Of a stretch of DNA of 64,000 nt, positions 46,273 through 58,660 are shown piece after piece. The DNA is from an uncultured Altererythrobacter sp. (GTDB taxonomy: Bacteria > Pseudomonadota > Alphaproteobacteria > Sphingomonadales > Sphingomonadaceae). The position numbers were made by a program, and so were the translations under genes. Location: assembly GCA_947492235.1 (NCBI GenBank), contig CANLLZ010000001.1, forward strand, positions 1,240,001 to 1,304,000, in the 5' to 3' direction. The notes under the pieces were generated by a model. The model saw nothing but the letters and a program-made list of their open reading frames with translations, was not told the origin of the DNA and did not search any database. Positions within the stretch are counted from its first letter, which is position 1. The number at the start of each line of letters is the position of its first letter.

Positions 46273-47372
46273 TCGTCGATACAGGTGACATCGAGATGCG
46301 CGAACCCTTGCCGGTATTCATCAAGCGAGATCACATCGAGGCATGGACGCGCGCCGGGCTCCAACCTCTCGCCCGAAGCCAGTTTTCGGGCGAGAAGTAT
46401 CACAGGGATAACGGGAATATTGGGGCCATCGCCGCTGCGCGCGATTATCCAATGGCGACGGCGCATCGGCGCTCCATCGGCATACTCACCATCAATGACC
46501 ATGTGAAAGCCGCTGCGCCCCTTCCCCAGAATATTGAATGGTTGGGATAGTTTCACCAGCACACCCGCAAACCGGTCGAGACGCGGCACAATCCGCCAGC
46601 GGCGCAGCAACCCCATTGCCCATAGGCCAAAATGCAGCAGGGAGATTTCATGCCCTGCCAGAAACCGGTGTTCCTGCAGGCCTTCGTAACGTTTCGGAAA
46701 AATCCCGAGGTCAGGCACATTGCCGGAGGAAAACCACCGACGACCAAGCTCCGGATAGTCAACCGATTCAAGCCCGCTCCAGCCGGTCTCAGGGATCATT
46801 GTACCCTTGGCCAAACGGGTGAAGGTCTCACCCACATACGCCAGCACGGCCGCCACGGTGCCCGCACCACGATTGGCCTGTTCTGCTCCGCTAATGCCGT
46901 ACTCGACCCGGCGCAGCGCAGCCATCGACGTCAACGCATCGTCGCAATAGGCTGCGGTCAGTGCAGGTACCGAACTTGCCCCGGCCAGCACCGCTACCCC
47001 GCTCGCCCTTGCGTCCCGGTCAAGCTCGCCAATACCGCACACAAATTCGCGGGCATCGGCGATGTCGCAATAATGCGCCCCAATAGCGATGGCAGCGCGC
47101 GCCACGCCGTACCCCTGGCCGTTATACGGACCGACCATATTGATGACGAGATCGGCTTCGACCCCCGCCAACATGGTACTGGCCGAATTCGCTATATCCA
47201 CGGCTTTGCCGTTGGCCTCATTGGCCGCAGCCAGATCGCGGGCGAACGTTTCCGCACGGGCGCCATCGCGCCCGCAAATGGTCAACGCAATTTGCGGATC
47301 TCCGGCGAGCGCGCGCGCGACGTAACCGCCGAAATTGCCATAGCCACCGATGATCGCGACCCGCAGGGGCAT
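46269..47372 (-). CDS. Saccharopine dehydrogenase-like NAD(P)-binding protein
   Basis: 367 residues. The N-terminal Rossmann fold begins VAIIGGYGNFGGYVARAL (GxGxxG) and continues with LVINMVGPYNGQGYGVARAA and AIGAHYCDIADAREFVCG, the signature of the saccharopine dehydrogenase NADP-binding family. The remainder includes hydrophobic stretches (LAGHEISLLHFGLWAMGLL), as in membrane-associated members. The substrate is not predictable and lysine metabolism should not be assumed. It follows sdhA by 21 bases, in the position where sdhB would be expected. Confidence 0.78.
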   Translation of the reverse strand: MPLRVAIIGGYGNFGGYVARALAGDPQIALTICGRDGARAETFARDLAAANEANGKAVDIANSASTMLAGVEADLVINMVGPYNGQGYGVARAAIAIGAHYCDIADAREFVCGIGELDRDARASGVAVLAGASSVPALTAAYCDDALTSMAALRRVEYGISGAEQANRGAGTVAAVLAYVGETFTRLAKGTMIPETGWSGLESVDYPELGRRWFSSGNVPDLGIFPKRYEGLQEHRFLAGHEISLLHFGLWAMGLLRRWRIVPRLDRFAGVLVKLSQPFNILGKGRSGFHMVIDGEYADGAPMRRRHWIIARSGDGPNIPVIPVILLARKLASGERLEPGARPCLDVISLDEYRQGFAHLDVTCIDE

Positions 47373-47389
47373 AGAATTACTGCCCCCGC
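47363..47389 (-). promoter_or_regulatory. RNA hairpin over the translation start after sdhA
   Basis: On the transcribed (minus) strand GCGGGGGCA (47389-47381) pairs with TGCCCCTGC (47371-47363) across a 9-base loop, with one G-U pair. The loop and 3' arm contain the ATG (47372) of the saccharopine-dehydrogenase-like gene and the 5' arm contains its only G-rich ribosome-binding sequence. No T-run follows, so it is not an intrinsic terminator. It could lower translation of the downstream pair unless opened by ribosomes finishing sdhA. The pairing is seen in sequence; the role is inference. Confidence 0.45.
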
Positions 47390-47393
47390 AGGA

Positions 47394-49241
47394 TCAATAA
47401 ACCCGCTTCTTCGGCTTGATGTACTCCGCGTCGTCGGTCAGCGTGTATTCGTGGACCGGGCGGTAGTCGATTTTCATATCGCCCTTGCCGCTGCCGCCGG
47501 CGCCGCCGCCCCAGCCGTCGAACCATGCGACGGTGTGCTTCATCCACTGCTTATCGTCGCGCTCGGGGAAATCCTCGTGCGCGTGGGCACCGCGGCTTTC
47601 CTTGCGGTTGTCGGCACTGGCCATCGTTACGCTAGCCTGGGCCATCAGATTGTCGAGCTCCAGCGTCTCGATCAGATCGCTGTTCCAGATCATCGAGCGG
47701 TCGGAGACCTTGATGTCCTCCATCCGCTTGTTGACTTCGGCCAGATGCTTCTTGCCGGCGGCCAGCGTTTCGGTGTCGCGGAACACGGCGCAATGCTTCT
47801 GCATGGTCTTCTGCATATCCTCGCGGATGCGCGCGGTGGGCGAGCCCCCGTCGGCGTGGCGGAAGTGGTCGAGACGCGCCAGCGCCAGGTCGCTGCTGTC
47901 CTTGGGCAGAGCGTCCTGCGCGGCATGCGGCTTGATCGTTTCCTTCAGATGCAGGCCGGTCGCGCGGCCGAACACCACCAGATCGATCAGCGAGTTCGAG
48001 CCGAGACGGTTCGCGCCGTGCACCGAGACACAGGCCGCTTCACCCACGGCATAGAGGCCCGGCACAACCTTGTCCGGATCGCCCGCTTCGCCGGCCACGA
48101 CCTGCCCGTGATAGTTACACGGAATGCCGCCCATATTGTAATGCACTGTCGGGGTGACAGGCAGCGGCTGGCGGGTCAGATCGACACCGGCAAAAATCTT
48201 ACCGCTCTCGGTAATGCCCGGCAGACGTTCGGCCAGCACGTTCGGGTCGATATGGTCGAGGTGCAGGTGGATATGGTCACCTTCCGCCCCGTGGCCGCGC
48301 CCTTCGCGCATTTCCAGCGCCATCGAGCGGGAGACGACATCGCGCGATGCCAGATCCTTGGCCGACGGAGCATAGCGTTCCATAAAACGCTCGCCTTCGG
48401 AGTTGGTCAGATAACCGCCCTCACCCCGCGCGCCTTCAGTAATCAGCACGCCTGCGCCGTAAATGCCGGTCGGGTGGAACTGGACGAATTCCATGTCCTG
48501 CAAAGGCAGACCAGCGCGCAGCACCATGCCGCCGCCGTCGCCGGTGCAGGTATGCGCCGAGGTGGCTGTGTAGTAGCAACGGCCATAACCGCCGGTTGCC
48601 AGCACCACGGACTGGGCCTTGAACCGGTGCAGAGTACCATCATCCAGACACATGGCGATCACGCCGCGGCACACCTTGCCGTCAGCGGTGTCTTCCATGA
48701 TCAGGTCGAGCGCGAAATACTCGATGAAGAAGTCCGCGTCATACTTCAGGCTCTGCTGATACAGCGCGTGGAGCATGGCGTGGCCGGTACGGTCGGCTGC
48801 GGCGCAAGTGCGTTGCACCGGCGGGCCTTCGCCCATGTTCTGCATGTGGCCGCCAAACGGGCGCTGATAGATCGTGCCGTCTTCATTGCGCGAGAACGGA
48901 ACGCCGGCATGCTCCAGCTCGTACACAGCCTGCGGAGCTTCGCGGGCAAGATACTCAATTGCGTCCTGGTCGCCGAGCCAATCAGCCCCCTTCACCGTGT
49001 CATACATATGCCATGACCAGTGATCGGGCGTGTTGTTGCCCAAAGATGCCGCAATGCCGCCCTGCGCCGCAACCGTGTGGCTACGCGTCGGGAAGACTTT
49101 GGAGATATTCGCCGTTTTCAAGCCCGCCTCTGCCGCCCCCATCGTGGCGCGCAGGCCGGAACCGCCTGCGCCGACGACGACCACGTCGAACTGGTGCTCG
49201 ATAATCGGATAGGCGGTGTTGGAATTCGTTTCGGTCGCCAT
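47394..49241 (-). CDS. sdhA: Succinate dehydrogenase flavoprotein subunit
   Basis: 615 residues from [15 protein letters not shown] binding: [20 protein letters not shown]; the covalent-FAD histidine is in [13 protein letters not shown]. Substrate residues lie in [21 protein letters not shown] and [19 protein letters not shown], and [19 protein letters not shown] closes the domain. It oxidises succinate to fumarate in complex II. The sdhD stop overlaps its ATG as TGATG. An upstream open-frame extension of about 90 codons is the shadow of sdhD. No sdhB follows. Confidence 0.96.
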   Translation of the reverse strand: MATETNSNTAYPIIEHQFDVVVVGAGGSGLRATMGAAEAGLKTANISKVFPTRSHTVAAQGGIAASLGNNTPDHWSWHMYDTVKGADWLGDQDAIEYLAREAPQAVYELEHAGVPFSRNEDGTIYQRPFGGHMQNMGEGPPVQRTCAAADRTGHAMLHALYQQSLKYDADFFIEYFALDLIMEDTADGKVCRGVIAMCLDDGTLHRFKAQSVVLATGGYGRCYYTATSAHTCTGDGGGMVLRAGLPLQDMEFVQFHPTGIYGAGVLITEGARGEGGYLTNSEGERFMERYAPSAKDLASRDVVSRSMALEMREGRGHGAEGDHIHLHLDHIDPNVLAERLPGITESGKIFAGVDLTRQPLPVTPTVHYNMGGIPCNYHGQVVAGEAGDPDKVVPGLYAVGEAACVSVHGANRLGSNSLIDLVVFGRATGLHLKETIKPHAAQDALPKDSSDLALARLDHFRHADGGSPTARIREDMQKTMQKHCAVFRDTETLAAGKKHLAEVNKRMEDIKVSDRSMIWNSDLIETLELDNLMAQASVTMASADNRKESRGAHAHEDFPERDDKQWMKHTVAWFDGWGGGAGGSGKGDMKIDYRPVHEYTLTDDAEYIKPKKRVY

Positions 49242-49627
49242 CAGGCGGCTCCTCCAAGGGCAAGGCGTGCGACACAGAAGATGCCGAAAACGCTGCCCGC
49301 AATTGCAGTGAGATTGAGTGCCGCGAGGGCGGCGAATTTGGTGCCTGCTTCGTGGAGATAATCCTCGATCAGGACTTGCAGGCCGAGCCGTGCGTGCCAG
49401 AAAATGCTGATGATCAGCAGAACCATCGCTGCCGCCGGGATCGGCGCAGACAGCCATTCGCTGACGGTGCCATAGCTCATGTCCGGCAGCAGGATGAAGC
49501 TGGCGAGCAGCCACACCATCAGCACCAGATTGCCGATCGCGGTGAAGCGCTGGACCAGCCAGTGATGCGCGCCCTCATGCGCGCTGCCCAAACCGCGAAC
49601 GCGGCCAATCGATGTACCGTTACCCAT
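49241..49627 (-). CDS. sdhD: Succinate dehydrogenase membrane anchor subunit
   Basis: 128 residues with three membrane segments: [39 protein letters not shown] and [20 protein letters not shown]. The [14 protein letters not shown] region and the [16 protein letters not shown] motif (candidate haem b ligand and quinone-site histidine) are typical. It anchors SdhAB and helps bind ubiquinone. 12 bases after sdhC. Confidence 0.92.
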   Translation of the reverse strand: MGNGTSIGRVRGLGSAHEGAHHWLVQRFTAIGNLVLMVWLLASFILLPDMSYGTVSEWLSAPIPAAAMVLLIISIFWHARLGLQVLIEDYLHEAGTKFAALAALNLTAIAGSVFGIFCVARLALGGAA

Positions 49628-49639
49628 GGTTCGGTGCCC

Positions 49640-50020
49640 TTACTTGAGGAAGACCAGCGCCCAGAAGGCGACGGTGAGAAGGATGGCGATGATCGGGCTG
49701 GCGATGGACCAGAACTTGTTCGTATCCAGTTCGTAGCCCGCGCCGATATCCAGAACGAAGTGGCGCAGCCCGCTCATCATGTGGGTGAAGAATGCCCAGG
49801 TCAGGCCGATCAGCACAACATAGCCAATGGGTGACGTCATGACGGCCTGAAACATCCCGTAGGCGTCGGGTCCGCTGGCGAGTGCCCCCAGCCACCACAG
49901 GAAAACACCCAGACCGACCAGCGCCATACCGTCGCCGGTCACGCGGTGGAGGATGGAAACCAGCATGTGCGGGCCCCATTTCCAGATCTGCAAATGCGGG
50001 GAAAGCGGACGGTTTGCCAT
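49640..50020 (-). CDS. sdhC: Succinate dehydrogenase cytochrome b556 subunit
   Basis: 126 residues from MANRPLSPHLQIWKWGPHML. The family signature SILHRVTGDGMALVG precedes the first membrane helix (LGVFLWWLGALA), and the haem ligand histidine lies in FFTHMMSGLRHFVLDIG. Three membrane segments in all. First gene of the sdhCDA unit. Its promoter should lie in the 188-base divergent gap to the SDR gene; I see no motif I can defend there. Confidence 0.93.
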   Translation of the reverse strand: MANRPLSPHLQIWKWGPHMLVSILHRVTGDGMALVGLGVFLWWLGALASGPDAYGMFQAVMTSPIGYVVLIGLTWAFFTHMMSGLRHFVLDIGAGYELDTNKFWSIASPIIAILLTVAFWALVFLK

Positions 50021-50208
50021 AGGCTCTATGTCTTCCGGTCTGACGCGGCGATGCTGCGCGAAGTGATAATCTCTGCGGTGCACTTAGCGAACCGCGCGCA
50101 CCATGCAAGCAGGGCCTAGGGCCGTGGGGTGCAAACCTAACAAATTCAGGATGATTCCTGCAGGGAGTTTTGCAGCGCGCAGGCAAGCGGTCTATGGTCA
50201 CACGAAAT

Positions 50209-50931
50209 ATGGCAACGATACTTCTGACAGGTTCCAGCCGGGGCATCGGCGCGGCGGCATTGTCCGCGCTGGAATCGCGCGGCTGCACAGTGATCGGGCA
50301 CTCGACTGCGGGCGGCGAAGGGCGGCTTGCGGCTGATTTTACCGAGCCTTCCGCCCCGCAAATGCTGTGGGAAGAGGCGCTGGAGCGCGGCGGCGGGCGG
50401 ATCGATGTGCTGGTCAACAATGCCGGATTGTTTGCGGCCAATCCCACCAACAGCGCGGATATCAACTGGCTGGATGCTTGGGAGGATACGATGCGGATCA
50501 ATCTGACTGCGGCAGCGCAGCTCAGCCGGTTTGCGGTGCAGCACTGGCTGGAGCGTAAATCGGACGAGAAGGGCCACCGGGGCCGTCTTGTCCAAGTCGC
50601 CAGCCGCGCGGGCCACCGGGGCGATTCGCCTGCGCATTGGCATTATGCAGCGGCGAAAGGCGGGATGCTGGCGATGCACAAGACCATTGCCCGCGCCCAT
50701 GCCGCCGATGGCATTCTGTCCTACGCCATTGCGCCCGGCTTTACCGATACCGCTATGGCGGGCGATTATCTGGCCAGTCGCGGCGGGCCGGAGCTGCTGA
50801 AGGATATTCCGCTGGGCTCCGTGGCCCAGCCGGAAGAAATCGCCCGCCTTATCGAATTCTGCGCGCTGGACGCCCCTGCCAGCCTGACCGGCGCAACGCT
50901 GGACGCCAATGGCGCCAGCTATGTGCGCTAG
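50209..50931 (+). CDS. SDR family oxidoreductase (3-oxoacyl-ACP reductase-like)
   Basis: 240 residues from MATILLTGSSRGIG (an in-frame ATG at 50194 would add five). The cofactor motif is LLTGSSRGIGAAALSAL, then DVLVNNAGLFAANP, a serine in VQVASRAGHRG, and the YxxxK motif is HYAAAKGGMLAMHK (Tyr-Ala-Ala-Ala-Lys). The APGFTDTAMAG and ASLTGATLDANGASYVR segments are FabG-like. Substrate unknown. prmA follows 14 bases later in the same direction. Confidence 0.88.
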   Translation: MATILLTGSSRGIGAAALSALESRGCTVIGHSTAGGEGRLAADFTEPSAPQMLWEEALERGGGRIDVLVNNAGLFAANPTNSADINWLDAWEDTMRINLTAAAQLSRFAVQHWLERKSDEKGHRGRLVQVASRAGHRGDSPAHWHYAAAKGGMLAMHKTIARAHAADGILSYAIAPGFTDTAMAGDYLASRGGPELLKDIPLGSVAQPEEIARLIEFCALDAPASLTGATLDANGASYVR

Positions 50932-50945
50932 ACTGTGAGCCGTTG

Positions 50946-51851
50946 ATGCCCTTCTGGAAAATCACCATCCACGCGCCAAAGCCGGTGGTCGCCGCCGCGC
51001 TTGATGCGCAGGACCAGTCGGTCGACTGGGATTACAACGTCGTCGTCTCGGGCCACGAGATTGCCGAGGATCGGCCCGAGGACTGGGTGTTCGAGGCGTG
51101 GTATTCGGGCAAGCCCACCAAAGCCGAGAAAGCGACCATTGCCGCGCTCTTCTCCGGAAAGACGCCTGCCATGGCGGTGGAGAAGCTGCCCGATCAGGAC
51201 TGGCTCACGCTCAGCCAGCAGGGTGTGGATCCCATTCGCTCCGGCCCGTTTTATGTCCGCACGCCGGACCACCCTGCCCCGACCGAAGAGCTGCTTGATC
51301 TGGTCATCCCCGCCAGTCAGGCCTTCGGCACCGGCCAGCACGAGACCACTGCCGGATGCCTTGCGATGCTCGCCAATATCCGGGTTAGCGGCGTGAATGC
51401 CCGCAATATCGCCGATATCGGCACCGGCACCGGCCTGCTGGCGTTCGGCGCGATGGCGCTGTGGCCCCGCGCGCTGTGCACGGCATCCGACATCGATCCG
51501 GTGTGCGAGGGGGTCGTGATGGAGAACGCGGTTACAAACACCGTGCCCATGGGCGGCGATGCGGGCGAGCTATTGATGCTGACCGCCGACGGGATGGACG
51601 ATCCGCTGCTGGAAGCGCGCGGTCCCTTCGATCTGCTCATCGCCAATATCCTCGCCGCTCCGCTGATCGAATTGTCGGCGGATTTTGCCAGGAGCGTGAC
51701 GCCGGGCGGGCATCTGGTGCTCGCCGGTCTGCTGGAAACGCAGGAGGCCGCGGTGCGCTCTGCCTATAGAAGCGCGGGCTTCCGCATGGCGGGCCGGATC
51801 GTCAATGGCGACTGGTCAATTCTGTGGCTGCGGCGCAGGCGGCCCGTCTAG
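50946..51851 (+). CDS. prmA: Ribosomal protein L11 methyltransferase
   Basis: 301 residues. The N-terminal substrate-recognition domain begins MPFWKITIHAPK, followed by the PrmA linker block VIPASQAFGTGQHETTAGCL. The SAM domain has IADIGTGTGLLAFGAM, ASDIDPVCEGV, and FDLLIANILAAPLIEL (NIL motif). It trimethylates ribosomal protein L11. Its start follows the SDR stop by 14 bases; convergent with the beta-lactamase-like gene. Confidence 0.92.
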   Translation: MPFWKITIHAPKPVVAAALDAQDQSVDWDYNVVVSGHEIAEDRPEDWVFEAWYSGKPTKAEKATIAALFSGKTPAMAVEKLPDQDWLTLSQQGVDPIRSGPFYVRTPDHPAPTEELLDLVIPASQAFGTGQHETTAGCLAMLANIRVSGVNARNIADIGTGTGLLAFGAMALWPRALCTASDIDPVCEGVVMENAVTNTVPMGGDAGELLMLTADGMDDPLLEARGPFDLLIANILAAPLIELSADFARSVTPGGHLVLAGLLETQEAAVRSAYRSAGFRMAGRIVNGDWSILWLRRRRPV

Positions 51852-51861
51852 GGTCAGGATC

Positions 51862-53022
51862 CTAGCTTCCTGCGGCAGGCACGCTCCCGTTGACGCGCTG
51901 GTGATAGCCAGCAATCGCGCCCACGACCTTGTGCATCAGGTCCATGCGCTCCGGCACTGGCCGCGCGGTTCGCCCGATCATCACCGCGACGGCATACCGC
52001 TTACCATCTGGCGCGGTCAGGATACCGATATCGTTATAGCCTGCCTGCTCCCCGATTACGCCGGGCGGCACGATATCGAGCACCTGGCCCGTCCCCGTCT
52101 TGTGGCCAAGGCTCCAACCCGGAGGCAACCCGCCTTTCAGCCGGTTCGGCCCGCTCTTCACCTCGTCCAACAAAGTCAGCAAAGCCTTCGTGCTGCCCGC
52201 TGACAGCAATTCGCCCCGCGCCAGACGCGCCAGCGCCGTGGCAATCGCATTCGCCCGCGCTCCGTCCACCGGATCGCTGACATAGCCGTCGAAATTGGTC
52301 CGGCGGATGCCATGCGGCACCGTCTTGCGGACCTCGAAAAACGTCTTGCCCACGGCATAGCGCTGGTCCCACTCAAGCCCGGCAATCGCGGCCTGCATCG
52401 CCCGCTCGCCGGGGCCGAAGCGGATATCGCCCAGCCCCTTCTCCGCCAGAACGCTGCGCACCGCATCCGGCCCGCCCACGCGCTTCAGCACCATATCATT
52501 GGCGGTGTTGTCGCTTTCGGTCAGCGCCCGGCGGATATAGTCGCGGTAATCGGTGGTGAAGCTGCCCCGTGCCTTCACGATCTTGCGGATCGGCTGATGA
52601 AAGACCGTCAGATCGGAGAACGTCACAGTGTCCCGCTCGGCCAGATCCAGCGTGCCCTTATCCGCCTGATCGAACGCCGAGAGCGCGACCCACAATTTGC
52701 TCACGCTCTGCTGGGGCATGGTCTCGCCGCCATTGAAATGCACCAGCGCGCCCGTCTGCACATCGACCATCGCGATACCCAGATAGCCATCAAACGTGCT
52801 GCCGATGCCGTAGAAACGGTCGTCCAACCAGCGCTCTTCCGCAGGGCGTTCCTCGATGATTTCCTCTGCGACTTCCTCCACGCGCTCGGCGAAGGACGGC
52901 GCGACGGACCCCGCGCTCTCGCCCGCTGCACCGATCGTCACGCCCGACATATTGCAGGTCGCCAAAGCAGCCAGCGCCGCAAAAGCGCCGATCACGCCGA
53001 TGCTGTTCGATGCCGCTGCCAT
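51862..53022 (-). CDS. Class A beta-lactamase-like serine hydrolase
   Basis: 386 residues with an N-terminal hydrophobic signal (AFAALAALATCN, possibly lipidated at the cysteine) and an unusual Glu-rich linker (RVEEVAEEIIEERPAEERW). The penicillin-interacting motifs are all present: QSVSKLW (SxxK), TESDNTAND (SDN) and LGHKTGTGQ (KTG). A glutamate in FGPGERAMQ sits where the Omega-loop glutamate of class A enzymes should be. It may hydrolyse beta-lactams or act as an esterase; sequence alone does not settle it. Divergent from an SDR gene across 120 bases. Confidence 0.88.
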   Translation of the reverse strand: MAAASNSIGVIGAFAALAALATCNMSGVTIGAAGESAGSVAPSFAERVEEVAEEIIEERPAEERWLDDRFYGIGSTFDGYLGIAMVDVQTGALVHFNGGETMPQQSVSKLWVALSAFDQADKGTLDLAERDTVTFSDLTVFHQPIRKIVKARGSFTTDYRDYIRRALTESDNTANDMVLKRVGGPDAVRSVLAEKGLGDIRFGPGERAMQAAIAGLEWDQRYAVGKTFFEVRKTVPHGIRRTNFDGYVSDPVDGARANAIATALARLARGELLSAGSTKALLTLLDEVKSGPNRLKGGLPPGWSLGHKTGTGQVLDIVPPGVIGEQAGYNDIGILTAPDGKRYAVAVMIGRTARPVPERMDLMHKVVGAIAGYHQRVNGSVPAAGS

Positions 53023-53142
53023 GACCTGCCTTCGAAGCCCTTTCCTATTGCGCCAATCACGGGGGCGCGCGGAACCCGCCCGCGCTCTCCCGCATTGCTG
53101 CGGTAATCCCCATACACAAATCGAATTAACGGAGCTCCCACA

Positions 53143-53826
53143 ATGCCTGACAAAAATGCGCGCACTCTCATGATTACCGGCGCATCCTCCGGGATAGGCG
53201 CCGCGACTGCCCGCGCTGCGGCAGAGAAAGGCTGGAATGTTGCCCTGCTCGCCCGCCGCAAGGACAAGCTGGAGGAACTGGCCAGCGAGATCGGCGACAG
53301 CGCCCTAGCGGTGGAATGCGATGTGACTGACCGCGATGCGCTAAACGCCGCCGTCGCCAAGACGGTCGACACATTCGGCAGCCTCGATGCGGTTTACGCC
53401 AATGCCGGCAAGGGCGCGGACAGCCCTGGCATGGAAAACGGCGACCCGGAGGAATGGCACGATATGATCCACCTCAACATCCTCGCCGTGCTCTACACCG
53501 CGCATGCCACTCTGCCCGAACTGAAGAAGACCAAGGGCATGTTCATCGTCACCGGATCGAAGGCGGGCCGCGAACATTTCAAGGGCTCGGTCTACAGCGC
53601 GACCAAGTGGTTCGTGCAGGGCTTTGCAGGCAATCTGGCCGAGGAAATGCGCGAATGGGGTGGCCGCTGCACCGTCATCACGCCGGGCATGGTCAACACC
53701 GAATTCTTCGACGAAGCGAAGCCGACAAAATTGCAGCCCGAAGACATTGCCGATGCGGTGGTCTTCGCCATCGAGCAGCGGGAGACCTCCGCAGTGCGCG
53801 AAATCCACCTGATGCCGGCGGATTGA
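53143..53826 (+). CDS. SDR family oxidoreductase
   Basis: 227 residues. Cofactor loop MITGASSGIGAATARAAAEK with following LLARRKDKLEELA (basic, NADP type), AVYANAGKGADSPG as the NNAG equivalent, the serine in IVTGSKAGRE, and catalytic SVYSATKWFVQGFAG. This matches the YdfG-like/serine dehydrogenase-type SDRs common in alphaproteobacteria. Substrate unknown. It has ACGGAGCTC about 10 bases before the ATG and converges on the CinA-like gene with 2 bases between stops. Confidence 0.88.
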   Translation: MPDKNARTLMITGASSGIGAATARAAAEKGWNVALLARRKDKLEELASEIGDSALAVECDVTDRDALNAAVAKTVDTFGSLDAVYANAGKGADSPGMENGDPEEWHDMIHLNILAVLYTAHATLPELKKTKGMFIVTGSKAGREHFKGSVYSATKWFVQGFAGNLAEEMREWGGRCTVITPGMVNTEFFDEAKPTKLQPEDIADAVVFAIEQRETSAVREIHLMPAD

Positions 53827-53828
53827 AC

Positions 53829-54316
53829 CTAGGCCGAGAGCACGCTTTCGAGGTGATCGAGAGCGGCTCTGGTGAAGGCCTCCATATTCGCGATCCGGTC
53901 ATCGCTGCCCGTTTGGGTCATTTTCGTCCACTCGCCTTCCGGCCCCACCAAAGCGGCGCAGCTTTGCCCCGCGGGTGCGCCGCTGGGGTGGGTGGAGCCG
54001 CCGACCGAGCCGCTTTCAGCCAGCCCCCATTCGGCGGCGAAATTATCGCGGATGGAGCGCGCCTGAAGCAGGGCATAGTCCTCGCTCGCCCCGCGCATTC
54101 CGCGATAGGCATCGCGCGGCTGTGCGAACAGTACATCGCGGGCGCGCAGCGAATAGACCACCCCGCCCCCGACAAAGAAATCGAGCGCTCCCGGTACCGT
54201 CAGCAGCGATGCTGCCAGCATCCCGCCCGTCGCGCCATCGGCAACAGCGATTCTCTCGTCACGCTCGCGTAGCAGCCCGGCGATGCGAAGGGCTTGTGGA
54301 TGCAGTTCGGTAAGCA

Positions 54317-54317
<1 letters not shown>
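53829..54317 (-). CDS. CinA-like (nicotinamide-nucleotide amidase fold) protein, probably degenerate
   Basis: 162 residues with the fold of the CinA C-terminal domain: RIAVADGATGGMLAASLL, VPGALDFFVGGGVVYSL and a C-terminal helix (FTRAALDHLES). In active NMN amidases the first motif is AESCTGG with a catalytic serine; here it is ADGATGG, and the later YSxxxK lysine is an arginine (YSLRARD). So deamidase activity is doubtful. The ligA stop... start junction is TGATG: its ATG overlaps the ligA stop, which places it downstream of... upstream of nothing else; it is the last gene of the ligA unit. Confidence 0.7.
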
Positions 54318-56974
<2,657 letters not shown>

Positions 56975-56978
<4 letters not shown>

Positions 56979-58639
56979 ACCCCCTCCAACAACCGATCCG
57001 CTTGCGCCCGCGCTTCCGGCGTCACTTCCGCGCCCGATAGCATCCGCGCGATTTCTTCCTGCCGGCCTGCATCGTCGAGCAGCGCGACGCTGGTGCGGGT
57101 GACTGTCCCTTCGGAGGATTTGGCGATAATGTAGTGCGTGCCGCCCCGCGCAGCCACTTGCGGGCTGTGGGTGACGGCGAGCAATTGTCCGTCCTTTGCC
57201 AGCCGCGCCAGACGTTCACCGATGGCGCTCGCCACCGCTCCGCCAACGCCGCGGTCGATCTCGTCGAAGATAACCGTCGCCGCCCCGCCCTGCTCTGCCA
57301 GCGCGACTTTCAGCGCGAGGATGAAACGCGAGAGTTCCCCGCCGCTGGCGATCTTGCCGAGGGGAGCAAAGGGCGCGCCGGGATTGGTGGCGATCAGGAA
57401 TTCCACCGCGTCCATCCCGCCCGCGCCCCATTTCTCCTCCGGCAGCACCTCGATGGAAGTCTGGAACCGCGCCGCGTCCAGTTTCAGCGGAGCGAGTTCG
57501 GCAGCCACCGCCTTATCCAGTTTCTTGGCGCCCTTTACCCGCATATCATGCAGCTTCTCGGCTGCGCTGCGATAGGCGGCGGCGGCTTCCTTCTCGGCCA
57601 GTTGCAGCGCGTCGAGCTGTGCCTCCCCGCCCTCGATTGCATCCAGCGCGGCGCGGAAGGCGCGCATTTTGCCGGGCAGCTCGTCCACTTCGCAGCGGTG
57701 TTTGCGGGCCAGAGCGCGCAATTCGAACAGCCGCGTTTCGGCCGCATCCAGCGCCTGCGGATCATGCACAAGCGCCTCGGCAGCGGCAGCCAGCTTGTCC
57801 TCCGCCTCGCCCGCCTCGATTACCGCGCGGTCGAGCGCCTCCAGCGCTTCCTTCAGCAGCGGATGCTCGCCGCCGATCCGGTCGAGCCGCCGCGCGGCGC
57901 TGCGCAGTTCGGCAAGCGGAGAATCCGAACCTTCCCAGATATGCCGCAGCTCCTCCAGATCGCCCGCCAGCTTCTCGCCCTTCTGCATTGTGGCGCGCGT
58001 TTCAGCGAGGCGCGCTTCCTCGCCCGCCTGCGGTTCCAGAGCCGTCAATTCGGCCAGATGCGCGATCAGCAGATCCTGCTCCGCCTTCGCGTCTTCGATG
58101 GCAGTGCGCGCCGTTTCCAGCGCATCGCGCGCATGGCTCCACGCCGCCCAAGCCTTGGCCACGCGGTCCGTATCCGACGCGGCATAGCGGTCCAGCAGCA
58201 ACCGGTGCCCGCGCGGATTGACCAGACCGCGATCATCATGCTGCCCGTGCAATTCCACCAGCGAGGCCGCCAAAGTGCGCAGCAGCGCGACGCCCACTGG
58301 CTGATCATTGACGAACGCCTTGGACCCGCCATCGGCCTTCACCTGACGGCGGATGACCAAAGCCTCGCCCGGCTCTATCTCGATATCGGCATCGTCGAGC
58401 GCTTCGGCTAGAGCCTCCGGCAGATGCGCAAACTCGAAGCTCGCGGTCGCACTCGCCTTCGCCTCTCCGCTGCGCACCAGACCGCTGTCGGCGCGATTGC
58501 CCAGCACCAGCCCCAGCGCATCCAGTAGGATCGACTTGCCTGCGCCCGTCTCCCCCGTCAGCACGCCCAGCCCGCGCCCGAAATCGAGATCAAGCGCTTC
58601 GATCAAAACGATGTTGCGGATGGAGAGACGCGTGAGCAT
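56975..58639 (-). CDS. recN: DNA repair protein RecN
   Basis: 554 residues, SMC-like. The N-terminal ATPase half has LTGETGAGKSILLDALGL (Walker A, near residue 35) with RADSGLVRSGE and FELHGQHD-like VELHGQHDDRGLV. Coiled-coil arms fill the middle (Glu/Ala/Leu-rich from about residue 160 to 370). The C-terminal half has IASGGELSRFILALKVAL (signature) and VIFDEIDRGVGGAVA (Walker B). Acts in double-strand break repair. Leftward; nhaA's terminator lies upstream of its start. Confidence 0.96.
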
Positions 58640-58660
58640 TGCGGGCGTCTATACCGAACC

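Noticed and set aside
46269-47372. Calling this gene a lysine-pathway saccharopine dehydrogenase
   Set aside because: Only the NAD(P)-binding domain family is supported; hydrophobic segments and context do not point to lysine metabolism.
46632-49016. A nearly 800-codon open frame on the + strand opposite sdhA and the gene after it
   Set aside because: Antisense shadow of high-GC3 genes; the minus strand carries clear sdhA motifs.
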